Origin: Symbiodinium kawagutii
Taxonomy: Eukaryota > Sar > Dinophyceae > Suessiales > Symbiodiniaceae
Direction of reading: 5' to 3'
DNA length: 64,000 bases
Assembly: GCA_009767595.1 (NCBI GenBank)
Contig: VSDK01010660.1
Coordinates: 29,288 to 93,287, forward strand
The notes under the pieces were generated by a model. The model saw nothing but the letters and a program-made list of their open reading frames with translations, searched no databases and was not told the origin of the DNA. Within the stretch, counting starts at the first letter, position 1. Every line of letters begins with the position of its first letter. The position numbers were made by a program, and so were the translations under genes. Positions 34,752 to 45,537 of this stretch are shown piece by piece.

Positions 34752-34858
34752 TCATTTGGTTCTCAAGCCAGTGACTGAGGGACCCAAAGTTATGGTTGGT
34801 TTTTGGCTATAAATGATTACAATTGGATGAAGTGGGGGATCCTATTTTAAGAAGCCAC
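34752..34858. mobile_element. Family A TIR element
   Basis: The left end is TGGTTCTCAAGCCAGTGACT and the right end is GGATCCTATTTTAAGAAGCC. Interior TATAAATGATTACAATTGGATGA matches the copies at 2437 and 47639. Confidence 0.6.
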
Positions 34859-35961
34859 AATGTGGATGATTATACGATGATTGTTACTGGTTGATACTTA
34901 CTTTCAAGTTGATTGATGGTTCGGCGATTGGTGATCGAGTAGCGACTCATGGACGGTTATTCATGGAAGATGAATTTCTGTTCATCTCACACTGTATTGT
35001 TGATGATGACGTTGTTGGTGGTGGTTCAGTTGACCACGATAAAAACCAGCTGGGCGTTGGAACTTGAGGGTCCTTGGAGAATGGTAGATGTGATAGCAGA
35101 TATGGATGGATCCACCAGTCAATAACGATTCTTGGCATAGCAAACTTTGGAAACCGGGAGTTGTTGTGGACAACTGAAGTTGTTGCCTGGGGTGAGTCAG
35201 GTGAGTCACTTGCAAACCGCAAGTGGTGGCTCCACGACTACAGTGGATCAACCCATTTTCGTTGAACAACTGATTGGCAGATTACTAAGAAGTGGGGCTG
35301 CGCATATACTTGGCACCCCCTAGACACCTCCAAATGGCAAGTGGCAACCTGGAGAGACATTTTGAAGGCCCGCCATTTTCATCCCGTTTCGGAGTTCTAG
35401 TCTTTAGCATCACCATTTGGGTTGGCGGAGCAGGTACCACAAGGCACAACAACATCAGACCAAGGCCATAGCAGGTGCCCAGTGGTTGAATTCGGCCAAC
35501 AAACAGTGGTCGAAAACGGTCCAACCCACAGATTGTTGGGAACCGCAAGCTATTGTTTATGCTGTTGCTTGTGGGGTTTCCCATGTTTTTCAATTTTTGC
35601 GTCATTATCTGCAAGTAACCAGTATCAACCAGTAGGTGGCGTGAAAGCTACAAAATATGCGAGGCACTTGTGTGAGCATCAACAACAAGCATTGTCATCG
35701 AGGATTACTTAACCATTGTTGACCATGATTAGACCACTTTGAACCATTAGATTAGCCATGATTGACCACCATCAACATCTATCAGCCTATCTACAAAACC
35801 TGTCTATAAACCATTTTTTCATAGCCAGAATCATGATTCGCCACTATCAGCCATGCTTAATCCTGAAATGCATGATGATAATAGCAACAATTTAAGCACT
35901 TCTAACCACTGCCAAGCCCGGCTATGACCAGCTAATTCACCACTCTCCACAATTTTCCAAG
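34859..35961. other. Intron-like sequence
   Basis: Overlapping ORFs on both strands at 34947-35712 have no recognisable motif. CATTGTTGACCATGATTAG and AACCATTAG words occupy 35710-35940 before the next exon. Confidence 0.35.
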
Positions 35962-36014
35962 CCTCGCCACCACCATCGATGCTTGGACGCCCTTCATGTT
36001 CGGCCTGTCGCTGG
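35962..36014 (+). CDS. Possible transporter exon, TM8 region
   Basis: The acceptor is TTTCCAAG and the donor is CTGG|GTGTCG. It reads LATTIDAWTPFMFGLSL, a moderately hydrophobic segment. It has the expected flanking words (AACCACT before, GGTGGTTGG after) and lies in order between the other transporter exons. Family identity of this piece is inferred from position. Confidence 0.4.
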
Positions 36015-36232
36015 GTGTCGGTTCAGTTTCTGGTTTTCAGGTTTTGAAGCTGAAGACGTCCACGCGCATCTCGGGTTGGATCAGGGTGTCATCCAGTTGG
36101 CAGCAGTGGTTCATGCGGTGGTTGGTCGAGGTGGGTAGGTGGGTGATAATATGTTTCATAGTGGTCATGATATTTGTGTTATTTTATGTTTAATCGTGAT
36201 AGGTGATAAGCATGTTGGTTCCCACTATTGTA

Positions 36233-36351
36233 ATATGGCAGTGGGTCAAAATCCGGTACCCCTGGTCCCCCTATAATTTACCATTGTTTTCCCTATGATT
36301 GTTGGTGATTATCCCCATTTTTGGTTGGTTAATATTGACCCAGAGCCATAT
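36233..36351. mobile_element. Family B TIR element
   Basis: A 119-bp element with inverted ends ATATGGCAGTGGGTCAAAA and TATTGACCCAGAGCCATAT. Interior CCATTGTTTTCCCTATGATT and GTTGGTGATTATCCCC. It defines family B, found at least five times in this window in both orientations. Confidence 0.8.
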
Positions 36352-36888
36352 CATTAACCACTATCAACCATTTTTGGGTTCCCCATTTTGGGAAACCACC
36401 ACAGGTTATTATTGGTTTGTGATGATCATTATTGGTTTGTCCATGCTGGTACCCACCATCCAGCGGTTCAGCTGGCCAGCGACAAGTTGGGACACCTCCA
36501 GTGCACCATTTTTGAAACGTAGCCATTTAATGGTTATTAATTGTTACCATGGTTAATGGTAAGTTAACTGGATCAACCATTAAATGACTATCAATTGGTT
36601 ATCAACCATGGTAAGTTAGCGGTTATACCATGATCAACTAATTGGTCAGTGAACCACTAGTTAGACACTGACGGACTCCAGTTTACCATGGTTGATGACC
36701 ACTTCCTCACTGCACCCATGTAACCACGCTCTATCCCCTATTTTTATTGCTGATCCCCTAGTATCACCACTCAACCATCATCAACCATAGGTTTACCATC
36801 ATCCACCGTTCCTAGCCAGCTACCAGTAACACCATCAACCATCACCATGGTGAGTTCAGGCTTCGTTCAGCTGGCGCCATCACCCCAG
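36352..36888. other. 3' half of intron
   Basis: A half family A end (CCCCATTTTGGGAAACCACC) lies at 36381-36400. AACCATTAAATG, CAACCATCATCAACC and CATCAACCATCACC words extend up to the exon at 36889. Confidence 0.5.
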
Positions 36889-37002
36889 CTCTACATCCAT
36901 GGCGTCCAGGTTTGTCCTTGGGCTCTCTGCTGGCAGCGTGCGCGATGTACGTCAGTGCCCTTGTGGAGTACTCGCGGAGGGACCTGTGCCAACGGCTGCC
37001 GG
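36889..37002 (+). CDS. POT/PTR transporter exon, about TM10
   Basis: The acceptor is CACCCCAG|CT and the donor is CTGCCGG|GTCACG. It reads LHPWRPGLSLGSLLAACAMY, then VSALVEYSRRDLCQRL. This fits the diagnostic POT segment P..R.GIGL..SILAM.VAALVE.KRR closely, including the conserved Glu followed by basic residues at the membrane exit. It is one of the exons that fix the family. Confidence 0.72.
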
Positions 37003-38709
37003 GTCACGTGATGGCACAGGGGGGTAGGGCTTGAGGCTTTGGTTTTTGGGGGTGATGATATCAGGTTGATATTACAAACTTACAGGGATGAAATGGGGAT
37101 GATGATTGGTTTGATTAGATCCCCCAGTACTAGAACTTGGTTGGTTGATGTTTGTTGTGGAAGATCATCGGTTCAGTATTCCATTTATAAGGTTGATTCT
37201 ATCCCCTAAGAAGGAAGTGGTGATGGGCGATATCAAAAAAGGCTTTGAGGAATGTCCATTAAGATAATCACCGACTATGATTCTTGTCTATTTAACTATT
37301 TCTACAGTCCATTGATAATGTGTTTATTCTCATTTAGAAATGCACACCCTTTATTATCTTTGGGACTACTATCGGATAAAGCTCACAGTAAGGGGTTTCT
37401 TTGGACCTCTTATAGCCATACTGCTCCAGCGGAAGCAATTATGAAGCAATTCTAGGTATTCAAATGCCCAAACGGCAGACGTGTCGTGATTCATTGTATG
37501 GATAGTGGTACAGTCATCTACCACATACTTAGGGAAGAACTCACATGTTTTTGGTGATTAAGTTGGGAAATACCTTACCCCCGCAGGGTAAATTGTTGCC
37601 AAAGCTCCTAGTGTTGAGGGCCCCGCCCCGACTATGTACTCCAGTCAGGGCTGTGAATCAATCCCACAACCATTATGAGTACTGTTTGGATGTGAATAAC
37701 TTTTTGTTTTTGGGATCAGTGGTAGTGACCCATACGAATTTGGGCACACATGTTTGTTCTTTTCTTGTATGAAATATGTAAATGCTTTGATACCCATAAC
37801 AGCGGTAAATACAGCTATGGTTGCGAACAATGATGACTTGAGTCTTTGATAAGTTCGGGCACCACAGTTTTCGGAAGCTGCGAATCCAGCTGGATACAAC
37901 AGCCTGTTGAATGAGCTGATGAGAGACAGGAAGGCTGGGACAGTGTCCCTTGACAGAGGCAAGCTGCAATCTGGGAAGCGCCAATCTTGGGTGCTCTGAA
38001 TTGTTGCCGTATGAAACACATTGGCCATGCCTCAGTAACGCCCATGCCCCAGAGCTAAACCCTTTCAGCAATCGGCCAGCACGCAGCTGCTTCCCGTCCT
38101 CCTTCGTTTTGATCCTAAGCACTTCTTTGACACAATGGAGTTGTTTGGACGTTTATTGATCATGCTGATTTGCCAAAATGTTGTACAACATTTACTCTTT
38201 ATCCACCACCAAACATTTCCTCACTGAAAATTGATCATCGAATGATCTCAAATGGATCATCAACTTGCTTGATATTCAATGATGACCGTAAGCACATTGA
38301 TGTTTCTGAAAAGAGGGAACACACAAAAAGATGGTGTGTTTGTTGCTGAAATTGGACAATATTTGATAATTTGGGGGTACCCCATTGCAAGAAACAAACA
38401 TATTATCATCAATTGATGGAATTTCTGGTGATCGATCCAACCAGATGGCGATCAATTGTCCCCACGTATCGAGCAGTGGTTGTGAATATAGTGATTGTCT
38501 CTAATTATGATCCACTATTGCTTGATTATTCACATGCATCAGCCCGTTCGCTGGTCCATGCTGGTCCAATTTGCTTCTCACCTGCTGCTTCTTGATCAAA
38601 GTTGCTGTTTATTGATTTGATTTGTGCTTTGCTTCTTGGTTGCTAATGAGTTGGGGGTTTGTTCTCACAATGTCTAGTGAAAAAACTCCGTTTCTTTGGC
38701 GCTCCCGAG
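37003..38709. other. Intron sequence
   Basis: No supported gene. Overlapping ORFs on both strands at 37545-38160 look like chance. It holds a family A copy at 38301. Confidence 0.45.
38301..38399. mobile_element. Family A TIR element, diverged
   Basis: The left end is TGTTTCTGAAAAGAGGGAAC and the right end is GGGGGTACCCCATTGCAAGAAAC. It is recognisable mainly by the ends and length. Confidence 0.45.
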
Positions 38710-38795
38710 GTCACCCCGAGATTTCCTCGCTCAGCATCCTATGGCAGCTGCCACAGTTCACGCTCATCGCGGCAGCTGAAGCCTTCATCTACCCG
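38710..38795 (+). CDS. POT/PTR transporter exon, about TM11
   Basis: It reads EISSLSILWQLPQFTLIAAA, then EAFIYPV. POT/NPF carriers have the signature SV.WQIPQYFL.GAAEVF.FIG here, and LSILWQLPQFTLIAAAEAF matches it residue by residue, including Trp, Pro and the membrane Glu. The acceptor is probably CCCGAG|GT. The donor is probably GT after TACCCG, leaving the EFFY part for the next exon or replaced. This is the strongest single family marker of the gene. Confidence 0.78.
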
Positions 38796-39593
38796 GTGCC
38801 GTGCCCAGTGGAGAATGGAAAGACACGGGTAGTGCTAGCTGGTAGTGATAGTTGATAAATGTTGATAATCTATTTGTGGGCAAAAATGCTATAGTTGGTG
38901 ATTTGATATTGGTCATAGTCAGTGGCTGGTGCAGGCTGTAATCTTAATTGGGAATCAATAGTTCGGTAGTTAGTTCAGATAGTTGGAAACTAATAGGTAC
39001 CTAAGCAGTTGGCAAGACGTTAGCTAATAACTGGTCAAAGTTATGATATAACAATGGTAGTTCGTATTTGATATGGGACAATGCTTAGTTGAAAGTGGTG
39101 AAATACCTGCTTGATACTGGTAGTGGATCATGAAACTGTTTAGAAACGGCAGTGTTTAATGAGAATTCACAGTGTAAATTGCTTTTCTTATCCTCCTGGA
39201 AGTTCATACTGGTAGCTGATCGTTGGTAAGGATACAAAGGATGCTAATAGTTGATGACTATATGAACATAAGAGTAGCATGGTACTTGAGAATGGTCGGT
39301 TGAGAATGATCATGAGTGGCCTCATCAAAGTTCGAATTAGAATTTGTCCTTCACCATTCCTTGGCGACACTTCTCAAACCAGCAATCTCACCAACTTACT
39401 TCATTCATTCTCAACCAGCCAATCAACCAACCAACCAACATCAACATCAGTTATACTTGGTATAAAAATCCCTACTATAGTTGCTTCTCAAAGCTTATTA
39501 ACCAACCCAACCCAACCAACCCCAACCAGCCATCCACTGTAGCCGCTGGGACCGAACCATCGCGGTCCCATGCCATGGGCGTTGCCGCACCAG
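38796..39593. other. Intron sequence
   Basis: Starts with GTAGTGATAGTTGATAAATGTTG words and ends with AACCAGCCAATCAACCAACC and AACCAACCCAACCC words at 39410-39530. No gene is seen. Confidence 0.5.
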
Positions 39594-39728
39594 GCCTCGG
39601 CGGAGTTTCTCTCGACCTCGGCGCTGGCCTATGGCCTCAGCTGTGCCGTGCAGGCGGGCGCCGTGGCGGCGCTGGGGCTGCTGCTGGGCCAGCTGAAGGC
39701 GCAACCACCCGCCGCGGCCGGGGGGGAG
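39594..39728 (+). CDS. POT/PTR transporter exon, about TM12
   Basis: The acceptor is CGCACCAG|GCC and the donor is GGGGAG|GTGGGC, phase 0 at both ends. It reads ASAEFLSTSALAYGLSCAVQ, then AGAVAALGLLLGQLKAQ, then a Pro/Ala-rich loop ending GGE. In POT carriers TM11 is followed by P..MRS..TAL.LLT.ALGNYLSS. This exon has the same arrangement: small residues, then a long helix. Confidence 0.68.
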
Positions 39729-40190
39729 GTGGGCGAGGTGTAGGTGTGGGGGTCGCTGGTTGGCGAAATCATGGAAATGGTTCAGTGATCATCTATGATT
39801 ATCATCTACACTGTTAGAAATGATGGTTCAATGGATGAAAATGGTGAAATGATGGACATGCGAGTTGTGGTTGAACCATGTTCAACCACTATAAATGTTA
39901 AGAAATTATTGAAATTCAGTGGGTATAACAAAGATGAACAAAGTGTCAGTTGAAGATCGACCATTAGCTGTTGGCAAAGTTATGTAAATGTTAGTTTGGA
40001 GTAATTGATCGGATGACCAACTGGAGTGGATTTTTTCTCTATCACTGACAAACTCTCAGCTGGTATCCATTTGAAGATCACATAGGCCAGTTTGTTGGAT
40101 TTTTTTCACCGGTTAGTTTGCTACCAGTTGATCACCTCAGAAAGTGAGTAGGAAAGTCTGTCACCGGATGGCAACTACAGCTAGAAAATA

Positions 40191-40540
40191 CATGGCAGTG
40201 GGTCCAAAACCCATACCCCTGCTTCCCCTATCATGAACCATTGTTTTCCCGTTTTCCCTATGAAATTGTTGGTGAACTTATCCCCCATGAAACTGGCTGG
40301 TGAACTGCTTGACCCAGCTCGCCATATAGTTGGTATATATCCCCTATAATTGTTACTTATCATCCACTATTATTCACCAGCTAAACCAGCTATTATTGGT
40401 TGGGGAACTGCTTGACCCAGCTCGCCATATAGTTGGTATATATCCCCTATAATTGTTACTTATCATCCACTATTATTCACCAGCTAAACCAGCTATTATT
40501 GGTTGGTGAACTGCTTGACCCACAGCCATGTAGTTGGTAT
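40191..40540. repeat. Family B element joined to a 103-bp tandem duplication
   Basis: A family B copy starts at 40191 (CATGGCAGTGGGTCC) and ends near 40327 (TTGACCCAGCTCGCCATAT). The segment beginning GAACTGCTTGACCCAGC recurs at 40302, 40405 and 40508, exactly 103 bp apart, the third copy partial. The duplication unit contains the element's right terminus. Confidence 0.75.
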
Positions 40541-41520
40541 ATCCCCTAGTATTCTTCCTTATAATAATACCCGATTAATAGCCATTAAGCAGCTAGGCTG
40601 CCCCATTGTTGTTGGTTGGTGGCTGAGGTGGTACGCCTTCCACAGGTCACCAGCAGGGTCACCAGTTTAGTTTGGCTCAACAGCGTACCCTTATTGAGCC
40701 ACCGGGTAGGGTTGGCGGGAATACGCGGCAAAATATGTTTGAAAAACATAAGTTTCAGTTTCAATTCAAGTTTTCTAGGATGCCACGTAGGTTGAAAGTT
40801 GAAGTGCAGAAAAAACGCGAAGTCATGATTCTTATGTTCAAATTGAAGATTGGAATGGGACTAGTAAACAACCAGGGATGGCCAAGAATGGTTCCAGATA
40901 TACTTATTTGCCCAATCATCAACCATGATGAACCATGGAGAACAATCACAAACCACAATTTTGCCGTTTTCTTAGGTATGTGATCAAAAAATGACATGTT
41001 TTGTCATGATTTAAATTTGCCATTCTTAACCCTGATCAACCAGGTTTGACATTTACAATCCTGATGTTTGTCAGCAAAAATGAAGTGCCATTTGGTATCT
41101 GAATCCCCATGTTTACCCGCACACAACTCTCATATCAGCATTAATCAGATCTAATTAGCCATCCTTCAACTAGTTTGATGCCATTCACCACCATTGCTGA
41201 ATGTTGAATGATGCGCAATGATGCTATTGACCACCCTATTCACCCCTTAATGATGTTCAATATGTGGATAAGCGTCATTAAGCACCCTCTCGATGGATAT
41301 TCACCATGATCAAACGCCAAGTATCATCAAGTAACCAAGATACATCGACCCCATTGACCCTCCATTAGTCATCCTATGAACCACCCTATCAACATGTATC
41401 AACCCTATTAACCCTCCAGCAGTTACCCTATGAACCACCCTATTAACCACCCTAGTAACCACCCTAGTAACCACCCTAGTAACCACCCTATCAACCACCC
41501 TGATCTTCACCTCCCTCCAG
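40541..41520. other. Intron, 3' part AACCACCC-rich
   Basis: A basic open frame at 40672-40983 carries no motif. From 41300 the sequence is AACCACCCTATTAACCACCC-type repeat up to a pyrimidine tract and acceptor at 41520. Confidence 0.45.
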
Positions 41521-41559
41521 GAGTGGATCCCTGAAGGCTCCCCCAACACGGGACACTAC
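41521..41559 (+). CDS. POT/PTR transporter exon, WIP..N.GHY motif
   Basis: A strong acceptor (CACCTCCCTCCAG|GAG) starts a phase-0 exon reading EWIPEGSPNTGHY. NPF/POT carriers have GWIP.DLN.GHLDKFYWLLA before the last helix. Reading straight on gives a stop at 41578. A GA donor (TAC|GAACCT) instead joins in phase to the exon at 43524, giving NTGHY then DKFYF, the family motif exactly. Confidence 0.7.
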
Positions 41560-43523
41560 GAACCTGGACGTGATCGCTGACGGTTCACATGCTGGATCCC
41601 GGGGGTCAACGACGCTGTGTTGTGGTTGCTTATTGGTAGTGACATGTAGTGACTTAGTAGGTGGATAATTGTTGAAAATGGTTGTTGGTGGTCGAAAATT
41701 GTTAGTGGTTGAAACTGCTTGTGATGATGTGATGTAGTGATTGATAGTGGTTAGCAATGGTTTGATAGTGGTCAATACCGATGGTTCATGAGTCTGGCCG
41801 TGCCCTTGAATATTTGTTGTTTTCCTTCCACAAGGTGAGGAAAATGTTGATGATTCTTGCTTGATGGATTGTTGCTGATTGACGGATCCAGATTCACATG
41901 ACTGTATGATTCTTGTTGTTTCTTGTCCTATTGATCATAGCATGTGGGTTTTAATTTGCAGATACTGGGTACTATTTGTATTTCGATTGTTGTTACCTGC
42001 TATTGTCGTTCTTGTCATTGTTGACAATAGTGGTTATTGGTGTTCACAAAAGTCACGTGAGTGTTTCTCAGCCTAGGGGACCCCCAAATCATTCGATATT
42101 TGTCATTATTTTTAACAAGTCATTTATTGCAGTTGGCATATCCCCTATTGCTGCGTATTGTCCCCTTGTGAATTTCCATTGTTCACAATAATTGCAAAGT
42201 TGATAAGTTTTAACCACTCATAAAACCATCCACAGCTTTGGGGCCGCCAAATTGTGAGAAATCCCCATTTGTAGCAATGTTTCTCCAATCTCCGGCATCA
42301 ACAAGGTACCATGCTCTCGCAACAAGGTCGATTAGAAGTGATACAAGTCAGTGGTTGTTAAGTAGCGGTAGATCCGTATGGTTAATGATGCTTAACGATG
42401 GTTGACAATTGTAGATAAGAGCCAACAATAGTGTTGGATGACGGTCAACAGTAGATCCACCTATTATTTCACCACCCCTAGTTATATCATACATTGCTGG
42501 TGATTGACCATCTCCATGAATGGGAGCTCCCAATTTTCAATGATCAACAACTCCCTGTTGACTAGAACCATTGTTGTTGAAAGTCACGGTTTTCAGTGGT
42601 TGATAGTAGTGACCTAGCAGTAGTTGATAGGTTAGGAACACATGTATTGACGGCGATTCTCTCAATCACAAAGCTAACTGACTGCAGAACCATCATCTCA
42701 GTGGGAAAATCATTCCCAACCTTTGAGACCATTGCGACGTTGGATTTTCGTGGATCCATCAACCAGCAACCTTGAGCCAATGTGCAGTAACCAAAAGCGA
42801 CTTTTGGTGCTTCCAGTCAACTCTGTCAGTTGCTTCCATGTGATCCATTCTGCGTGGTTGCAGTAGTTCTCAATAACTCCTGGAAGCAGATATTTGCTTG
42901 CGTATTTGACTACTTCCTCATTAGTCCTTCATGTTTTGATCATGATCCTGGTTTTGATGATGGTTTGTTGATCACGGCCAATATGAAGCTGATGAATCTT
43001 AACCAATGTTTAAAATCATGGTTGAATAGAATCTTAATGATGATTTGTTAATGATCAATGGTGTTAGACATAATGATTTAAATATAAATATATAGTTGAA
43101 CATATTCATCATAATCCGTAGCTGATAAGAATTAGTATCAATAAATGTGTTGACGATTGCTAGCTAGGTTTATCTGACTGATTGACCATGGGTTATAGTT
43201 AGTGGCTAGTATTGGTTTTGCTAGTATTCTATTCTGTTTTGTTCGTGATTGCTCATCCCACATGTCTATTCTGAGCTAATAGAAGAATGTTCTCTTGGAT
43301 AGTGCCTTTACCCCTAGGGGATGGAAATGACTAATTATGAGCTATAATCCTTTGCCTCTTCATGATTCTTAGCTCCCATCCTTAGCTCAGGAATGGTCCT
43401 TCAAACGGACAAGTTAGCTCTTATGTTGTTATGACTAGTCCTTCCTATTTTGATGGTTTTTCAGCGCATAAGAAACACATAAGAGAAACCATGATGATTC
43501 TTCGCTCCTATCCTTTCGCTAAG
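41560..43523 (+). other. Probable GA-AG intron
   Basis: TAC|GAACCT at the 5' end, CTAAG|GAC at the 3' end. TGGTTG/GTGGTCG words fill 41610-41780. GA appears at both borders. ORFs inside (41879-42191, 42830-43051) look random. A composite family A-like pair of ends lies at about 42061-42270. Confidence 0.55.
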
Positions 43524-43592
43524 GACAAGTTTTATTTCTCACTGGGCACCGCATGTTGTGTTGCGACTCCGCTCTTCATCGTGCTTCCGTGA
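43524..43592 (+). CDS. POT/PTR transporter terminal exon, last TM and stop
   Basis: After CTAAG the frame reads DKFYFSLGTACCVATPLFIV, then LP and TGA at 43590-43592. DKFY followed by a hydrophobic helix is the C-terminal signature of NPF/POT carriers (GHLDKFYWLLA.L). The tail after the helix is very short. A second frame here reads RLRSSSCFRDLSKGAALEDE but does not continue the transporter. Confidence 0.7.
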   Translation, partial: DKFYFSLGTACCVATPLFIVLP

Positions 43593-44605
43593 CTTGTCTA
43601 AGGGAGCAGCTTTGGAGGATGAGTGGTGAACAAGGGCTCACAATGGTTAGGGGATAATTAATGGTTGTTTGAAATTACTTCTGGTTTATTAATGGTCTAT
43701 GTATGGTTTATCTATGGTCTATTTATGGTTCATGGTGGTTATGGTTAACAATGGAGTGATTAACAAGGGGATAAGAAGCAGTAAGAGGGGACATGCCAAC
43801 TGGAATGGATGGTCTATTGCTAGTACAAATGGTCAATAGTGGATGATTTCCCCCGATTTTGAGAAGCACACAAATGAACAACTATAAGAGTCATGTGGCC
43901 AATGAACAATGGGTTTGATTAACCATGACCATCAGGATTATGATTGTTACTGTTGTTCTTATTTAGACTTGTCATTGTTGGTTGTTTTTTTTCCATGATT
44001 ATTCTTATGTTTGTTCTTTAGCAACAGAAGTCGCCGTCGCAGAGAGATTGAAAAGAGTATGTTGCAATATGTCGGCGTCTATTTTGCGCATGTCATCGAC
44101 TGCTTTGTTTCAAACTCTCGGCTTTTCAAGAGTGGTTTGATTTACTGCATTGGGGAGTTTTCGAAAAGTCAATCATCAACTGCTAATCAGAACTCACCTT
44201 TATTCATCAGATTTCTGGATCATTGAGTGTTTTGATATTTTACACCCGAGGTAGTGTCACTGACTCCTTCGTGTATCCCTGGTCAAACATACGCTGCCTT
44301 CGCTGCACCGGGCAAGGCTTTGACCAAGGGAAATCAGTGGTGCTCAGCAAAATCCAACCAGGGTAGCCCTGCCACGGTGCCCAAAGGTTGACTGCTAAGT
44401 TGACATAGCAGTGACGATGATGACCTCATAGGACCCATTCCCCGTATGCACAGACACACATCATATATACATACATTGTAAATATATGTGAATATATGTA
44501 CCTATGCGGCCAATCCGGATGTGCCTGGAGACAGTGCACTTTGACAGTCTGATGTGTGTGTGTGTTTTTTGTCAGCGAAGTTGCCAAATGGCTGACGAAG
44601 ATTTA

Positions 44606-44674
<69 letters not shown>

Positions 44675-45035
44675 CATCCTCATCCTCATCCTCATCAACA
44701 ACAACAACATCATCAAGAACACTGAAGATCAACTTCAACACTATCAACCACATCATCTAAGAGTGTCAGACCTTAAACCCTAGACCCTGACCAGAGAAGT
44801 GCATTTTCACTGCAGTGTTCCCCCAAAACCTCAAACCCTGAAACCATATACACTGTATCTACCCCCAGTCCTGGGTGTTCCGTAGGGTACTCATGTATTC
44901 AAAGGAAAGCAACGGCGCTCACCAGTACGAATTCGCTGGCATTTTGCCCCAGCTAGCTTTGCTTCTTTTGGCTTTTGTGCAGCTTGTGGCTCAAAGGCAG
45001 ACTTTCCGTTGGAAGATCGAAATTTCTATTGGTGA
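43593..45035. other. Intergenic
   Basis: TGGTTTATTAATGG words lie at 43650-43745. A family A right-end remnant (CCCCGATTTTGAGAAGCAC) is at 43853. A CAT microsatellite lies at 44606. No gene is seen. The region around 44940-45035 should hold the 5' end of the EF-hand gene. A GTGGCTCAAAGG segment at 44987 resembles a spliced-leader tail only weakly. Confidence 0.4.
44606..44712. repeat. (CAT)n microsatellite
   Basis: About 23 CAT units, then CCTCAT and CAACAA. Source of spurious His, Ile and Asp ORFs. Confidence 0.95.
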
Positions 45036-45536
45036 ATGATGAATTTCTTTGCTCAGGCAAGGGCACTTGGCCTCCTGCTTGCTCTCGTCTCCGTGACGAC
45101 TCGTTGCGAGGATGCCGATGCTCCTCCGGATTCGGACCAGTTGACGGATGTGGATATCGATGAGGAGGGCAGGCCAGACTTCGATGAGGAGGGCAGGCCA
45201 GACTTCGAACAGTTGATGAAGGATGTGGATACCGATAAGGATGGCAAGATGTCTTTGAACGAGGTCATGGCGGTCTTTGAAGGTTCCGAGAACTTGGAGG
45301 GGCAGTACAAGGAAGCCTTCAGGATGTGCGATACTGATAAAGATGGCAACATCAGCGAAGAAGAGCTGCCATTGTTTTTTCAAGTTCTTATGAACATTCT
45401 GCAGGAAGAGCAAAAGCAGATGGAAGGCGAAGATAGCGAGGAAGAGGAAGAAGGAGAAGACGAGATTGGAAAAGCCTTGGAAGAAACCCGAAAAATCTTG
45501 GAACAAACAGAAAAAGCTGCCAAGGACGAAATGTGA
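45036..45536 (+). CDS. Secreted/ER-luminal EF-hand protein
   Basis: A 166-codon intact frame. Residues 1-24 form a signal peptide (FFAQARALGLLLALVSVTTR, cleavage near CEDADA). An acidic stretch has a duplicated octapeptide DEEGRPDF (a 24-bp tandem). Two canonical EF-hand loops follow, DTDKDGKMSLNE and DTDKDGNISEEE, each with ligands at positions 1, 3, 5 and 12, and then an acidic coiled segment. The last residues AKDEM resemble a KDEL-type retrieval tail, as in reticulocalbin/CREC ER calcium-binding proteins. Role: luminal calcium binding, by family analogy. A second frame that looks like a continuation starts just downstream, so the true C-terminus is in doubt. Confidence 0.85.
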   Translation: MMNFFAQARALGLLLALVSVTTRCEDADAPPDSDQLTDVDIDEEGRPDFDEEGRPDFEQLMKDVDTDKDGKMSLNEVMAVFEGSENLEGQYKEAFRMCDTDKDGNISEEELPLFFQVLMNILQEEQKQMEGEDSEEEEEGEDEIGKALEETRKILEQTEKAAKDEM

Positions 45537-45537
45537 A

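Noticed and set aside
44975..45035. Relic spliced-leader sequence before the EF-hand gene
   Set aside because: GTGGCTCAAAGG shares only a short match with the dinoflagellate leader tail; too weak to call.
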